NCBI RefSeq assembly: GCF_009857135.1
Contig: NZ_CP047318.1
Location: 496,001 to 560,000 of the forward strand
Origin: Streptomyces sp. HM190
GTDB lineage: Bacteria > Actinomycetota > Actinomycetes > Streptomycetales > Streptomycetaceae
Length of the DNA stretch: 64,000 bases
Reading direction: 5' to 3'
Part shown: positions 35,001 to 43,598 of the stretch, piece after piece
How positions within the stretch are numbered: position 1 is the stretch's first letter
Layout of the letters: every line of letters starts with the position of its first letter
Notes under the pieces: model-generated
Told to the model about the DNA's origin: nothing
The model's input: the letters and a program-made list of their open reading frames with translations, nothing else
The model's database searches: none
Program-made: the position numbers and the translations under genes

Positions 35001-36043
35001 ACCGCGCCGACGGGCACCTCGTCGAGGACCTCGTCCAGGCGCTCCGGCGTCAGCTCCTCCGGAGCCAGCCGGACGGCCGGCGGTCCGTCCGACGCCGGCG
35101 GCCTCAGCCGTGAGACCAGCAGCAGGGCGCCTCGGCGTTCCCGTGGCGTGCGGGTGGGCCGGGTCTCCCGCCAGACCGGGGTCTCGACCGCACCGGCGGC
35201 GGGCGGGTTCCGCTCCTCCGCCGCCGTGGCGGCCGGGGCACCCGCCGTGGGCGACTTGAGTGTGATGCGCTCCAGTTCGAGCAGCACCTCGCCCTGCTGG
35301 CTGCAGACGGTGGCCCGCCCGCGCACGGCACCGGTGCGGGCCCCGGCCGTCGTGTCCCGCTCGACGAGGGCGAGGGCCGTGCCCGAGAGGGGCCGGCGGG
35401 CCACGAGCCGGCCCACGTACCAGGGCAGGCAGGCCCCGGCCGTTCCGTCGTCGAGCATGCCGAGGGCCTGGAAGACACTGTCGAGCAGCGGCGGCGGCAC
35501 GAACCGGGTCGCGTGCAGGTCGTCGTCGGCGCGCAGGACCAGCAGCATGCGGTCCGTCCCCCGGTGCGCGGAGCGGACCACCCGGTAGGCGGGCCCGTAC
35601 GTGATGCCGCTGGCCCGCCGCCACGCGTCGATGTCCGTCAGCGGGACGGGCCGGGTGCAGCCGGCCCGCAGTGCGTCGACGTCGATGTAGCGGGGCGGCG
35701 GCATCGGCACGCCGCGGGCGCGCGCCGAGCAGTGCTCGACCGGCGCGCCACCCGCGTCGTCGCCGGCCGTGGATCCGGCTGCGGCTGCGGCGGTGGCGGA
35801 GAGGACCGAGCACCGTCCGTCGTCGGCCGTGGTCACCCGCAGGTCGACGCCGGGTCCCGTCACCCGCAGGGGGGTGTGGAAGGTGACGTTCTCCAGCGTC
35901 CACACCCGGTCGGGGCGTCGGGCGTCGCAGGCGGTCAGCACGGCGTCCGTCTGGAGGGCGGCCGGTACGACCGGTGTGTCACCGATGCGGTGGTCGCGGA
36001 CCAGCGGATCGGTGGCGCCGAGGTGCACCCGGAAGCCGCTCAT
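32093..36043 (-). CDS. PKS protein D: DH-KR-ACP with C-terminal alpha-oxoamine synthase
   Basis: This 1316-aa protein begins inside a module. Residues 1-235 are a DH with catalytic H18 (DHRIGDTPVVP; the usual motif Gly is shifted) and Asp near 189 (LLDSVFQ). About 280-700 is a KR with TGGMGGIG and SSVAAVRANLGQSAYATAN (Ser, Tyr, Asn present). The ACP has LGLDSM near 750. After a 130-residue Ala/Pro linker, residues about 920-1310 form a PLP-dependent alpha-oxoamine synthase with FASYSYLGL, VFSMDGDVADL, DEAHSLGVLG and the PLP Lys in GTLSKT near 1163. It should condense the finished ACP-bound chain with an amino acid, with loss of CO2, giving an amino ketone. No KS or AT is present; these lie at the end of protein C. 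The start overlaps the alkC stop (ATGA). Confidence 0.92.
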   Translation of the reverse strand: MSGFRVHLGATDPLVRDHRIGDTPVVPAALQTDAVLTACDARRPDRVWTLENVTFHTPLRVTGPGVDLRVTTADDGRCSVLSATAAAAAGSTAGDDAGGAPVEHCSARARGVPMPPPRYIDVDALRAGCTRPVPLTDIDAWRRASGITYGPAYRVVRSAHRGTDRMLLVLRADDDLHATRFVPPPLLDSVFQALGMLDDGTAGACLPWYVGRLVARRPLSGTALALVERDTTAGARTGAVRGRATVCSQQGEVLLELERITLKSPTAGAPAATAAEERNPPAAGAVETPVWRETRPTRTPRERRGALLLVSRLRPPASDGPPAVRLAPEELTPERLDEVLDEVPVGAVVYEAPHGLTDEDRVGDALAGVFALVRRLAARPPMPDLLIVTSGAHRVTGEETVDPFMTSLWGLGRTLRVEHPRTEVRLLDLEPGADLTTCTPTDLLGHAEPELARRPGGWYRPAFEPAGPPDALPPGGADAPTPAPRFRGGRFLITGGMGGIGLRIAEFLAAEGCAHLTLVGRTVPDTGEGRARLDRLGARCDLHTVAADVRTLPKALDGAARFDGVFHAAGVLRDGLARTLTPQQVADVLAPKVGGVHAIDDLIAASGPPDFVALFSSVAAVRANLGQSAYATANAYLDGYAARRRADGAPWFSLGWGLWSVGMGEGIAPKAAAHGVPVLTADAGVALLRTVLGRPPAHYVLCAAAHAKEEPMTVVTPEGGLWLSLTSAVRNVLHVDAVAPEDDLLELGLDSMMAVELAASLSVDGFEVDPMVFFEHSTVGALVDHLRPSAPPSVPAPRATPAPTHPAPAPAATPPTPAPAPVLDPASAPAHPAPAVAVRRSAADSFVPDWDRFRAPASAGAEEYPAPTAPPAPRPPQAVIPATAVPEVAAPVTAPAPDTPRSAPRVPRRTLPGRLSDRPGGTFLERRIDALSVDDRVIVAKDEYFYEPVIEEARGAHIKFDGRWFLNFASYSYLGLIGHDYIEQQALRAVERHGTGAHGVRLLAGTLHLHRELELALARFLGTEDAVVFSSGYMTNVATVGALVGPGDVIIGDVYNHASILDGYRLSGARVLTYAHNDLADLERALRKAGDAGRLVVTDAVFSMDGDVADLPGIVELCERYDAPLMVDEAHSLGVLGPTGRGITEHFGIDPDRVDVKMGTLSKTVPSAGGYVAGSSDLVFALKNNARGWMFSAAATPAQVAAARAAIEVIDAAPELPRELRARTTRYRERLRALGFDTLTGETPVVPVICRSAEQAGAMARLCQQDGLFVQPIVYPAVPRTLPRLRTIVNLTHSEADLDTAVATLEKAGRACGLIT

Positions 36044-37161
36044 GTGCGGAGGTCGAACCGCTCGGTGGCCTTCACCAGGCCGTTCACCTGAATGTCGACG
36101 GTGTGCTCCCCGGGGTAGTAGCGGCGGGTCTGGACCTCCTTGACGGGATGGGACTTGCGCACGGTCCGCCGCTCCCCCGCGGCGAGCCGCAGCGTCGTCA
36201 GTTTGAAGACCTTGGGGATGCTGCGGCCGTTCTTGCGCACGTGGTGGACGACGTAGTCGACGGTGACGTTGTGCGGCCGGTCGTCGCCGTTCTCCACGGT
36301 GAAGTCGATGAGGAGGGTGTCGCCGACGGTGACCGCGCCGGGCGTGACGCGCAGGGCGGACACCTGGACGAGTTCGCCGCCCGTCGCCCCGAGGATGGCC
36401 AGTGCCTGCTGGTCACCCTTCTTGACCAGGGTGCGCAGGGCGTGCTTGACGATCCAGTCGGTCTCGGGGGTGGGGCTCTCCTCCAGCCAGCGCAGCGCGG
36501 TGGCGAGCGCGAGGTCGGGGGTGTCCTTGGAGATGTCGTTGAGGTTGTTGGCGACGGACTTGCGGACGTACTCGGAGGGGTCGCTGCGCAGGGGTTCGAG
36601 GATCTCCAGGACGGGCCGCGGGTCCTTCACGAAGACGTCGAGGGTGCGGGCCCACGGCAGGCGCGGGCGGATGCCCTCGCTGGCGAGGCGCCGTACGTTG
36701 TGGCTGGGGCTGTGGGCCCACTGCGCGACCCGCTTCATGGTCAGCTCGTAGTGGTCCTCGACGAAGGGCCTGATGGCGTACTCGCCGGTGTGGCGCCGGG
36801 TGATCTCCTCGATGGCGTCGAGGGACACCTCGGGGTGGTCCCGGCCGTACTCCTCCACGAACCTGGCCACCGGCATCAGGAACCAGCTGGTGTTGAACAT
36901 GCCCTCGCCCTCGGCGAGTTCGTCACCGAGCACCGGCAGGAGCACGGACACGGCCGTGGGGTAGTCCTCGGGGAGCCGGCTGCGCAGGCCCTCGGTCAGC
37001 ACGAGGACGCGGTCCTTCAGTTCCTTGCCGGGGATGCGCTGTTCGACCTCGGCGGCGTACCCCTCGACGTCGAAGTCGGGGTGCACGGCGCTGACCTTGC
37101 CGCCGATGAGGCGTGCGGCCTCGCCGTTGAAGTGTCGCTTCAGTCCGTATTCGCTAGCCAT
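36040..37161 (-). CDS. alkC: AlkC-type DNA alkylation repair glycosylase
   Basis: The 373-aa protein has an N-terminal HEAT-like repeat domain of the DNA alkylation repair family (about residues 1-250: RLPWARTLDVFVKDPRPVLEILEPLRSDPSEYVRKSVANNLNDISKDTPDLALATALRWL) and a C-terminal beta-sandwich (about 262-373) consistent with the Ig-like domain of AlkC. AlkC enzymes excise N3-methylated bases without base flipping. Related HEAT-repeat glycosylases give self-resistance in producers of DNA-alkylating antibiotics such as yatakemycin. The gene overlaps protein C by eight bases and protein D by four, so it is translated as part of the PKS operon, between the two halves of one module. Confidence 0.85.
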   Translation of the reverse strand: MASEYGLKRHFNGEAARLIGGKVSAVHPDFDVEGYAAEVEQRIPGKELKDRVLVLTEGLRSRLPEDYPTAVSVLLPVLGDELAEGEGMFNTSWFLMPVARFVEEYGRDHPEVSLDAIEEITRRHTGEYAIRPFVEDHYELTMKRVAQWAHSPSHNVRRLASEGIRPRLPWARTLDVFVKDPRPVLEILEPLRSDPSEYVRKSVANNLNDISKDTPDLALATALRWLEESPTPETDWIVKHALRTLVKKGDQQALAILGATGGELVQVSALRVTPGAVTVGDTLLIDFTVENGDDRPHNVTVDYVVHHVRKNGRSIPKVFKLTTLRLAAGERRTVRKSHPVKEVQTRRYYPGEHTVDIQVNGLVKATERFDLRT

Positions 37162-40100
37162 GGTGCTCGGGCCTCTTCGTCTCGTGCGTGTGATTGCCGT
37201 GGGTGGTGGTCGTGGGGGCGGGGCCCTGGGCATCGCGCGTGCCGGGGGTGATCCAGAAGCGTCGGCGCCGGAAGGGGTAGCCGGGAGCGGTGGTGACGCT
37301 CTGGCCCTTGCCGTGGTGGAGGCCGGTCCAGTGCATCTCGGCGCCGGTGTGGTTGTGGTGGGAGGTCAGCGCGGCGTGCAGGTGCGGCTGGTCCTCGCGG
37401 CCCCGTTGGAGGGTGGGGATCCACAGGGGGGTGAGGTCGGGGCGCGCCTCGGCGAGCGTGGCGCGGGCGAGGGGGATCAGCTGCGGGTGCGGTCCGATCT
37501 CCCAGACGGTGTGGGGGCCGGTCTCGGCGAGGGTGGTGACGGCCTGGCCGAAGCGGACGGTGCGGCGGATGGCCTGGGCCCAGTGGCCGGGGTCGGTGGC
37601 GGTGACGTCGCTGTGCCAGGTGCCGGTGAGAGCGCTGGCGAAGGGGATCGCGGGCGGCGCGAGCGGGGTGGCGGCCACGGCGTCCGCGAAGGGGGCGAGA
37701 GCCGGTTCCATCACCGCGGAGTGGAAGGCGTGGCTGACCGTCAGGGGCTGCACGCGTGCGGAGGTCTGCCGACGGAAGCGGTCCATCACGTCCGCCGGGC
37801 CGCTGAGCGTGTGGACGCGGGGCGCGTTGTGGGCGGCGATCTCGAGGCCGGGGTAGGCCCGCAGTTCCGCGGCCAGCGAGTCGGCGTCGGTGTGGACGAC
37901 GGCCATCGTCCCGGTCGCGGGCTGGGCCTGCATCAGCCGGCCGCGGAGCGCGGTCAGCCGCAGCAGGTCGGGCAGGGCGAGGACGCCGGCCGCCCACGCC
38001 GCGGTCAGTTCGCCCAGGCTGTGCCCGGCGACCACGTCGGGGCGGATGCCGACGGCCCGCAGGAACGTCACCAGCGCGACCTGGACGCCGACGATGCCGA
38101 TCTGCGCGTACCGCGTCTGGTCCAGGAGGTGCCGTGCGTCGCCGTACAGCAGGTCGAGCAGGGGCACGTCGCTCCAGGGGCGGAGCAGGTCGGCGCACTC
38201 GTCGAGGGCGTCCCGGAAGTGCGGTTCGGTCGCCCTGAGTCCCTCACCCATGCGGGCGTACTGCGAGCCCTGCCCGGTGAAGAGGAAGGCGGTGGTCGTC
38301 GCCGTCCGGGCGTGGCGGGTCGTCGGGGTCGCCCCGGAGGCGACCTCGGCGAGCCGGGCGGCCAGCTCGGCGGCGGTGGTGCCGTGGACGGCGGTGCGGT
38401 AGGGGTGGGCGGCCCGTGCGGTGTTGACGGTCCGGGCGAAGTCACCGAGGCGGGCGTCGGAGAGCGGATTGTCGGAGAGCGGATTGTCTGAGGGCAGATT
38501 CCTGGAGGGCGGATTCTCGGGGATCCGATGCTCGGTGGTGTGGTTCTCGGAGAGCCGTTCCTCGGGGGTCCGTTCCTCGGCGAGACCGGTCAGGTGGTCG
38601 GCGTAGGCGCCGGCCAGGTCGCGCAGGGCGGTCTCGTCGGCCGCGCTGACGCGGACGATGTGGCTGTGCTGCGGCAGCGGGGTGTCCCTGACGGGCCGCG
38701 GTGGCTCCTCGACGACGACGTGGGCGTTGACGCCGCCCATGCCGAACGCGCTGACCGCGGCCCGCCGCGGATGCCCGCCCCGCGGCCAGGGCAGGGCACG
38801 GTCCGCGAGATAGAACGGCGTGTCCTCGAAACGGATACGGTCATTGGGACGCCTCACGTGCAGCGTCGGCGGAATCACCCCGCACTCCATTGCCAGCAAC
38901 GCCTTCACCAGACCCGCCAGACCCGCCGCCGGCTCCAGATGACCCACATTGGACTTCAGCGAACCGATCGCACAGAACTGCGCCCGATCCGTGTGCACAC
39001 GCCACGCCCGGCTCACCCCGTCCACCTCGATCGGATCACCCAGACTCGTCCCCGTCCCATGCGCCTCCAGCAACCCGATCGTCTCCGGAGACACCCCCGC
39101 GTCCCGCAACGCCTCGGCGATGACGTCACGTTGGCCTCGAGGGCTGGGCGCCGAGTAACGGGTGGTGCGGCCGCCGTGGTTCACGGCCGCGCCCTTGACG
39201 AGGCCCCGGACCGGGTCGCCGTCCCGTCGGGCGTCGTCGTGGCGTCGCAGCACGACCGCGACGGCGCCCTCTCCGGGGACGAAGCCGTCGGCCGTGCTGT
39301 CGAAGGCCCGGCAGAGGTGCCTCGGTGACAGGGCCATCAGGTCGCCCATCGAGCGGAAGTACTCGGGGCTGAGACCGGCGTGCACCGCGCCGATCACGGC
39401 CGTGTCGATGTCACCGGCGCGCAGGTGCTGGAGGGCGGTGTGCAGGGCCACCAGCGACGACGAGCAGAGGGTGTTGACGAGGCCGCTCGGACCGTGCCAG
39501 TCCATCAGGTACGACAGCCGGTTCGGGATCATCGCCTCCAGCCCGAGCCCCCGGCCGTCGGGGACACCGTGTCGGGCCCGCTCCTCGTGGTAGTGGTCGT
39601 GGCTGTAGGCGATCCACAGACCGGTCCTGCTGTCCGCGGCCCGCTCGCCCGCTCGTCCCCCGTCCTCCAGGGCCTGCCAGATCGTCTCGTACACGATCCT
39701 CGCCTGCGGGTCGATCAGCGGTGCCTCGCGGGGCGAGATACGGAACGGGCCCGGGTCGAACTCGTCCACGGCCTCCAGGAACGAGGCGTACGGGACGGGC
39801 CCGTGCGGCGGCCTGCTCCAGCGGCCGTCCGGCAGGGGGCCCACCGTGTCGCGCCCGCCGTACAGGAGGTCGGCGAAGTCGGCCAGGGTGTGCGCGGTGG
39901 GGAGCCGGACGGCCGCGCCGACGATCGCGATGTCGCGGGCGCGGGGTGATGCGGACGGGGACGAAGCCGGGGTGGGCGCGGGGGCGGCTGCGGGTACGGG
40001 ACGGATGGTGGCTTGTGCGGCCGGGGGTGCGGTGGGGGCCGTAGCGGCGGGTGGTTCGGCCGGCCGGGCGGCGGGCGGCGGTTCGGGAGCGGGCGCCTCG

Positions 40101-43100
40101 TCCGGCGAGGGGGTTGACGGCGTCGAGGGGGCGAGGGTGGCGGCCACGTCCGGCGACTCCGCCACGAGGAAGTCTGCGAAGAGACGGGGCGTCGGGTACT
40201 CGAAGAAGACGGTCGGGTAGAGGGACAGCCCGAACTCCCCGGAGATCCGCTCGCTCAGCGACACGAGGCCCACCGAGTCGAACCCGGCCGACAGGAACTC
40301 CGTGTCGGCGTCGCCCGCGGAGGTCCCGGTCAGCTCCAGGAACCAGTCGAGCACCCGGTCGGGTGTGGCGGGCCGGCGGACCGGCGCGGTCGGCTCCGGT
40401 GGCGGTGGCGGGGCGGAGTCCAGGGCGGCGGGCGGGTCGGCGGGTGTGTCCGTGGACAGGTCGGCGGGCGCTTGCGTCTCCCGTCCGGGCGTCGGTGGTG
40501 CGGCGGGGCGGCGGGCCTGCGGGCGGTCCTCGGCGAACGCCTCCGCCGGTACCCGCTTGGACGACATGTCGGCGAGGACGAGCAGCGGTCGGCCCTCGGC
40601 GTCGGTCACCGTCTGGGTGACGCGGCAGGCCTCCTCGTTCCAGAAGGCGGTCTCCGTGCGGACGTAGGCCGCGTCGTGCAGCGGACCGTGGACGTGGACG
40701 CCCGCTGCCGACAGGGGGATGAACGCGGACGCCTCGGACGCGCCGAACACCGGGTTGTCCGGGGCGATCGCGGCGATGGTGACGCTGTCGAGCAGACCCG
40801 GGAACAACTCGACGCCGGGATCGTTCATCTCGCGCTGCCGCGCCCCCTCGACGCGGGCGAGCGTGCCGCCGTCGGGCAGGCCCGCCACCCAGGAGATGTT
40901 CCGGTAGTAGCGGCCGTGGTGGTAGCCGATCCGCCGCAGCCAACGGTAGAGGCCCGACCCGGCGTGCACCTCCCCGCAGGAGCCGAGCAGCGCGGCGACG
41001 GGCACCGGGGCGGGCACGGCGGCGGCGTCGCCCAGCAACCGGCCGGTGACGAAGGGGCCACCACCCTGCTCGTCCTCCACCGTGAAGCGCCCCTGAGCGT
41101 CGACGCGGCACACCACGCGGCACGCGCCGGAGGGGATCAGCGGGCGGTGGAAGAGCAGGTCCCGCACCCCGTGGAACGGTTCGCCGCGCAGCGCGGCCCC
41201 TTCGCGCAGGAACTCCAGCCACGCCACCCCGGGAAGCATGATCCTGCGGTAGACGGCGTGCTGCGCAAGGGGCGCCTCGCCCGGTCCGAACACCCGCGCG
41301 AAGACGTAGCCGCCGGGTCCGTCGTCCCGCACGAGTGCGGCGGGCGCGCCGGGTTCGGGTGAGCGCAGCGGCTCACGCAGGTCGAGGGCCCGGCCGCGGG
41401 ACTGGGCCGACGGCAGCAGACGGGTGCGCCACGCGGTGTCCCGCTGGTAGGCGGCCCAGTCGATGTCGCGACCCGCGGTGAAGAGGCCGGCGGTGATCGA
41501 GGCGAGCTCCGCGGCCACCTCCCGGTCGTCGCGGGCGCGGGCCAGGCGCGCGCACAACTCGTCGTCGGCCGTCGGCTCGTACCCGGTCGCGGGGGCCGGG
41601 TCGCCGTCGCGGCGGAGGACCTCGGCGAGTGCCTCCTCCAGGGGGACACGGCCCCAGGCGAAGTCGCGGAGCGCCTCCCAGCCCGCGGGCAGGTCCACCG
41701 CGGTCCGTGGCACTCCGGTGTCCCGCAGGGCCACGGTGAGGGCGATCCCCTCGCTGATCCGCAGCAGTTCACCGGAGAAGTCGGCCAGGCGCACCCCGGT
41801 CGCCGTCTCGAAGAGGCCCATGATCTCGTGCACGGCGGGCACCGCACGGTCGAGCGCGACGAGCCAGGCGGGGGGTGACGCCTCCGACGTGGGGCGGACC
41901 CGTACGGCGGTGTCGCCGGGCGGGGCGTCGTCCGCGGTCTCTGGGCGGAGGAGCCAGGCACGCAGGGCGGACGCCAGCTCCGTCGCGTCGGCCCCGGTGA
42001 CGGCGATCCGCGCGGCGCGGTGCGGACGGGCCAGCCTCGCGGTGGCGCACACGTCGTCGAGGTCACCGGTCGCGGTGGGCAGGAACCCGATCCACTGCGC
42101 GACCAGTTCCCGCAGCGCGTACGGCGTGTCGGCGGAGAGCGGCAGCACCTGGGGCGCCACCCGTGCCGCCGTCGTGCGGGACGACGCGCCCGCGCGGTCC
42201 TCCTCGCGGGAGACCGGGGAGACCGGGGAGACCGGGGGGAACGGGGCGACGGCTTCGGCGACGACGTGCGCGTTCGTCCCGCCGAAACCGAACCCGCTCA
42301 CCGCGGCCCGCCGTACGGGCACCTCGGGCCAGGCGCCGTGCGCGGCGGGCAGGCGGAAGGGACTGCCGGCCAGGTTGAGGCGGGGGTTGGGGTCCTCCAC
42401 GGTGAGCGCGGGGATCATGCCGTCGCGCAGCATGACGATCACCTTCGCCAGGCCCGCCAGGCCCGCCGCCGAGTGCAGATGGCCGATGCGGCGTTTGAGG
42501 GAGCCGAGCGCCACGGACTCGCGCGGTGCGCCGAGCCGCCCGAACACCTCCGTGAGGGCCCGCGCCTCGATCGGGTCGCCGATGGCGGTACCGGTGCCGT
42601 GGGCCTCGACGTACTGCACGGACAGCGGGTCGATCCGCTCGTACACCTTGCCCAGCAGTTCGACCTGGGCCTCCAGGTTCGGCGAGGTGACGCCCATGGT
42701 GCGGCCGTCGTTGTTGACCGCGCTCGCGGCGATCGCGCCGAGGATCAGGTCGCCGTCGGCGCGTGCCGCGCCCATCGGCTTCAGGACGAGCGCGACGGCT
42801 CCCTCGCCGGGGACGTAACCGTCGGCCCTGCGGTCGAAGGTCCGGCACAGGCCCGCAGGCGACAGGGCGCCGGTGCGGGAGAGCATGACGAAGGTGAGCG
42901 GGTCGATCAGCAGGTCCACGGCGCCGACGACGGCCAACTCGCAGGCGCCCGCCGTGAGGCTCTGGCAGGCCAGCCACACGGCCGTCAGGGAGGACGAACA
43001 GGCGGTGTCGACGACGAGGGCGGGACCGGCCAGGTCGAACCGGTCGGACAGCCAGGCCGCCGTGAAGTTCTGCGACCGCCCCCAGAGGGAGGCCGGCCGC

Positions 43101-43594
43101 GGCCCGTCGCCGGGGCCGTGCGCCGGGGTACCGGACAGTCCTCGGGTGCCGTCGGTGCCGAGGCCGCGGCCGTGGTCGAAGCCGTACGCGTTCATGCGGG
43201 CGCCGACGAACACGCCCGCGTCGAGCCGCCGGCGGGTCCCCAGATAACCGGAGTCCTCCAGCGCCCGTGCCCCGACCTCCAGCATCACCCGCTGCTGCGG
43301 GTCGAGGAGGACGGCGTCCTCGGCGGTCAGGCCGAACGCCTCGTGGTCGAAGGAGAACGGGTCCTGCAGGAAGGCGCCCCGGTGGTGCGTGCCCTGGTGG
43401 CTGCCGTCACCGAGGTACAGCTCGCGGGCCCAGCGGCTCGGCGGGACCTCGTCGACCTCGACGCCGTCCCGCCCCAGCAGGGTCGCGAAGTCCGTGACGT
43501 CCTCGGCCCCCGGGAGCCGTACCGCCATGCCGATGACGGCGATGCGGTCGTCGTGCTCGCTCACGGCGGTCCTCTCGTTCGGCTCGGTCGTCAT
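37154..43594 (-). CDS. PKS protein C: KS-DH*-ACP-KS-AT
   Basis: The 2146-aa protein has KS5 (about 18-455; VDTACSSS, EAHGTGT, RIGH), a DH-like domain (about 750-1010), an ACP (SAGFDS near 1105), KS6 (about 1222-1625; VNTLCSSS, EAHGTGT, NVGH) and AT2 (about 1770-2080; GHSLGE with HAFH, the malonyl-type motif). The DH-like domain has its His in AQHAVYRRIMLPG, but the motif Gly is Arg and the Asp motif reads LLDSVTI instead of DxxxQ/H, so it may be inactive or altered in function. No KR follows. The KS6-AT pair has no DH, KR or ACP of its own; these begin protein D, beyond alkC. Between KS6 and AT is a low-complexity linker. The start lies four bases after the stop of protein B. Confidence 0.92.
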   Translation of the reverse strand: MTTEPNERTAVSEHDDRIAVIGMAVRLPGAEDVTDFATLLGRDGVEVDEVPPSRWARELYLGDGSHQGTHHRGAFLQDPFSFDHEAFGLTAEDAVLLDPQQRVMLEVGARALEDSGYLGTRRRLDAGVFVGARMNAYGFDHGRGLGTDGTRGLSGTPAHGPGDGPRPASLWGRSQNFTAAWLSDRFDLAGPALVVDTACSSSLTAVWLACQSLTAGACELAVVGAVDLLIDPLTFVMLSRTGALSPAGLCRTFDRRADGYVPGEGAVALVLKPMGAARADGDLILGAIAASAVNNDGRTMGVTSPNLEAQVELLGKVYERIDPLSVQYVEAHGTGTAIGDPIEARALTEVFGRLGAPRESVALGSLKRRIGHLHSAAGLAGLAKVIVMLRDGMIPALTVEDPNPRLNLAGSPFRLPAAHGAWPEVPVRRAAVSGFGFGGTNAHVVAEAVAPFPPVSPVSPVSREEDRAGASSRTTAARVAPQVLPLSADTPYALRELVAQWIGFLPTATGDLDDVCATARLARPHRAARIAVTGADATELASALRAWLLRPETADDAPPGDTAVRVRPTSEASPPAWLVALDRAVPAVHEIMGLFETATGVRLADFSGELLRISEGIALTVALRDTGVPRTAVDLPAGWEALRDFAWGRVPLEEALAEVLRRDGDPAPATGYEPTADDELCARLARARDDREVAAELASITAGLFTAGRDIDWAAYQRDTAWRTRLLPSAQSRGRALDLREPLRSPEPGAPAALVRDDGPGGYVFARVFGPGEAPLAQHAVYRRIMLPGVAWLEFLREGAALRGEPFHGVRDLLFHRPLIPSGACRVVCRVDAQGRFTVEDEQGGGPFVTGRLLGDAAAVPAPVPVAALLGSCGEVHAGSGLYRWLRRIGYHHGRYYRNISWVAGLPDGGTLARVEGARQREMNDPGVELFPGLLDSVTIAAIAPDNPVFGASEASAFIPLSAAGVHVHGPLHDAAYVRTETAFWNEEACRVTQTVTDAEGRPLLVLADMSSKRVPAEAFAEDRPQARRPAAPPTPGRETQAPADLSTDTPADPPAALDSAPPPPPEPTAPVRRPATPDRVLDWFLELTGTSAGDADTEFLSAGFDSVGLVSLSERISGEFGLSLYPTVFFEYPTPRLFADFLVAESPDVAATLAPSTPSTPSPDEAPAPEPPPAARPAEPPAATAPTAPPAAQATIRPVPAAAPAPTPASSPSASPRARDIAIVGAAVRLPTAHTLADFADLLYGGRDTVGPLPDGRWSRPPHGPVPYASFLEAVDEFDPGPFRISPREAPLIDPQARIVYETIWQALEDGGRAGERAADSRTGLWIAYSHDHYHEERARHGVPDGRGLGLEAMIPNRLSYLMDWHGPSGLVNTLCSSSLVALHTALQHLRAGDIDTAVIGAVHAGLSPEYFRSMGDLMALSPRHLCRAFDSTADGFVPGEGAVAVVLRRHDDARRDGDPVRGLVKGAAVNHGGRTTRYSAPSPRGQRDVIAEALRDAGVSPETIGLLEAHGTGTSLGDPIEVDGVSRAWRVHTDRAQFCAIGSLKSNVGHLEPAAGLAGLVKALLAMECGVIPPTLHVRRPNDRIRFEDTPFYLADRALPWPRGGHPRRAAVSAFGMGGVNAHVVVEEPPRPVRDTPLPQHSHIVRVSAADETALRDLAGAYADHLTGLAEERTPEERLSENHTTEHRIPENPPSRNLPSDNPLSDNPLSDARLGDFARTVNTARAAHPYRTAVHGTTAAELAARLAEVASGATPTTRHARTATTTAFLFTGQGSQYARMGEGLRATEPHFRDALDECADLLRPWSDVPLLDLLYGDARHLLDQTRYAQIGIVGVQVALVTFLRAVGIRPDVVAGHSLGELTAAWAAGVLALPDLLRLTALRGRLMQAQPATGTMAVVHTDADSLAAELRAYPGLEIAAHNAPRVHTLSGPADVMDRFRRQTSARVQPLTVSHAFHSAVMEPALAPFADAVAATPLAPPAIPFASALTGTWHSDVTATDPGHWAQAIRRTVRFGQAVTTLAETGPHTVWEIGPHPQLIPLARATLAEARPDLTPLWIPTLQRGREDQPHLHAALTSHHNHTGAEMHWTGLHHGKGQSVTTAPGYPFRRRRFWITPGTRDAQGPAPTTTTHGNHTHETKRPEHHG
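38457..38580. repeat. Low-complexity KS6-AT linker repeat
   Basis: Degenerate repeats based on GGATTGTCGGAGAGC and GGTCCGTTCCTCG encode a run such as NPLSDNPLSD and EERTPEERLSEN in the linker of protein C. Codons are less GC-rich than in flanking DNA, as expected of recent slippage expansion. Confidence 0.6.
38698..39118. repeat. 421-bp near-identical segment in KS6, copy of 46040-46460
   Basis: Compared base by base at an offset of 7342, this stretch differs from 46040-46460 at only two positions (38891 and 39011). It encodes the C-terminal third of a KS, from DAGVSPETIGLLEAHGTGT to GGVNAHVVVEEPP. Flanking DNA diverges at once on both sides, so gene conversion rather than whole-module duplication is likely. 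Confidence 0.92.
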
Positions 43595-43598
43595 GGCG

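Noticed and set aside
38457..38580. Repeats that might be a CRISPR array
   Set aside because: Units are irregular, contiguous and in frame inside a PKS linker; there are no unique spacers.
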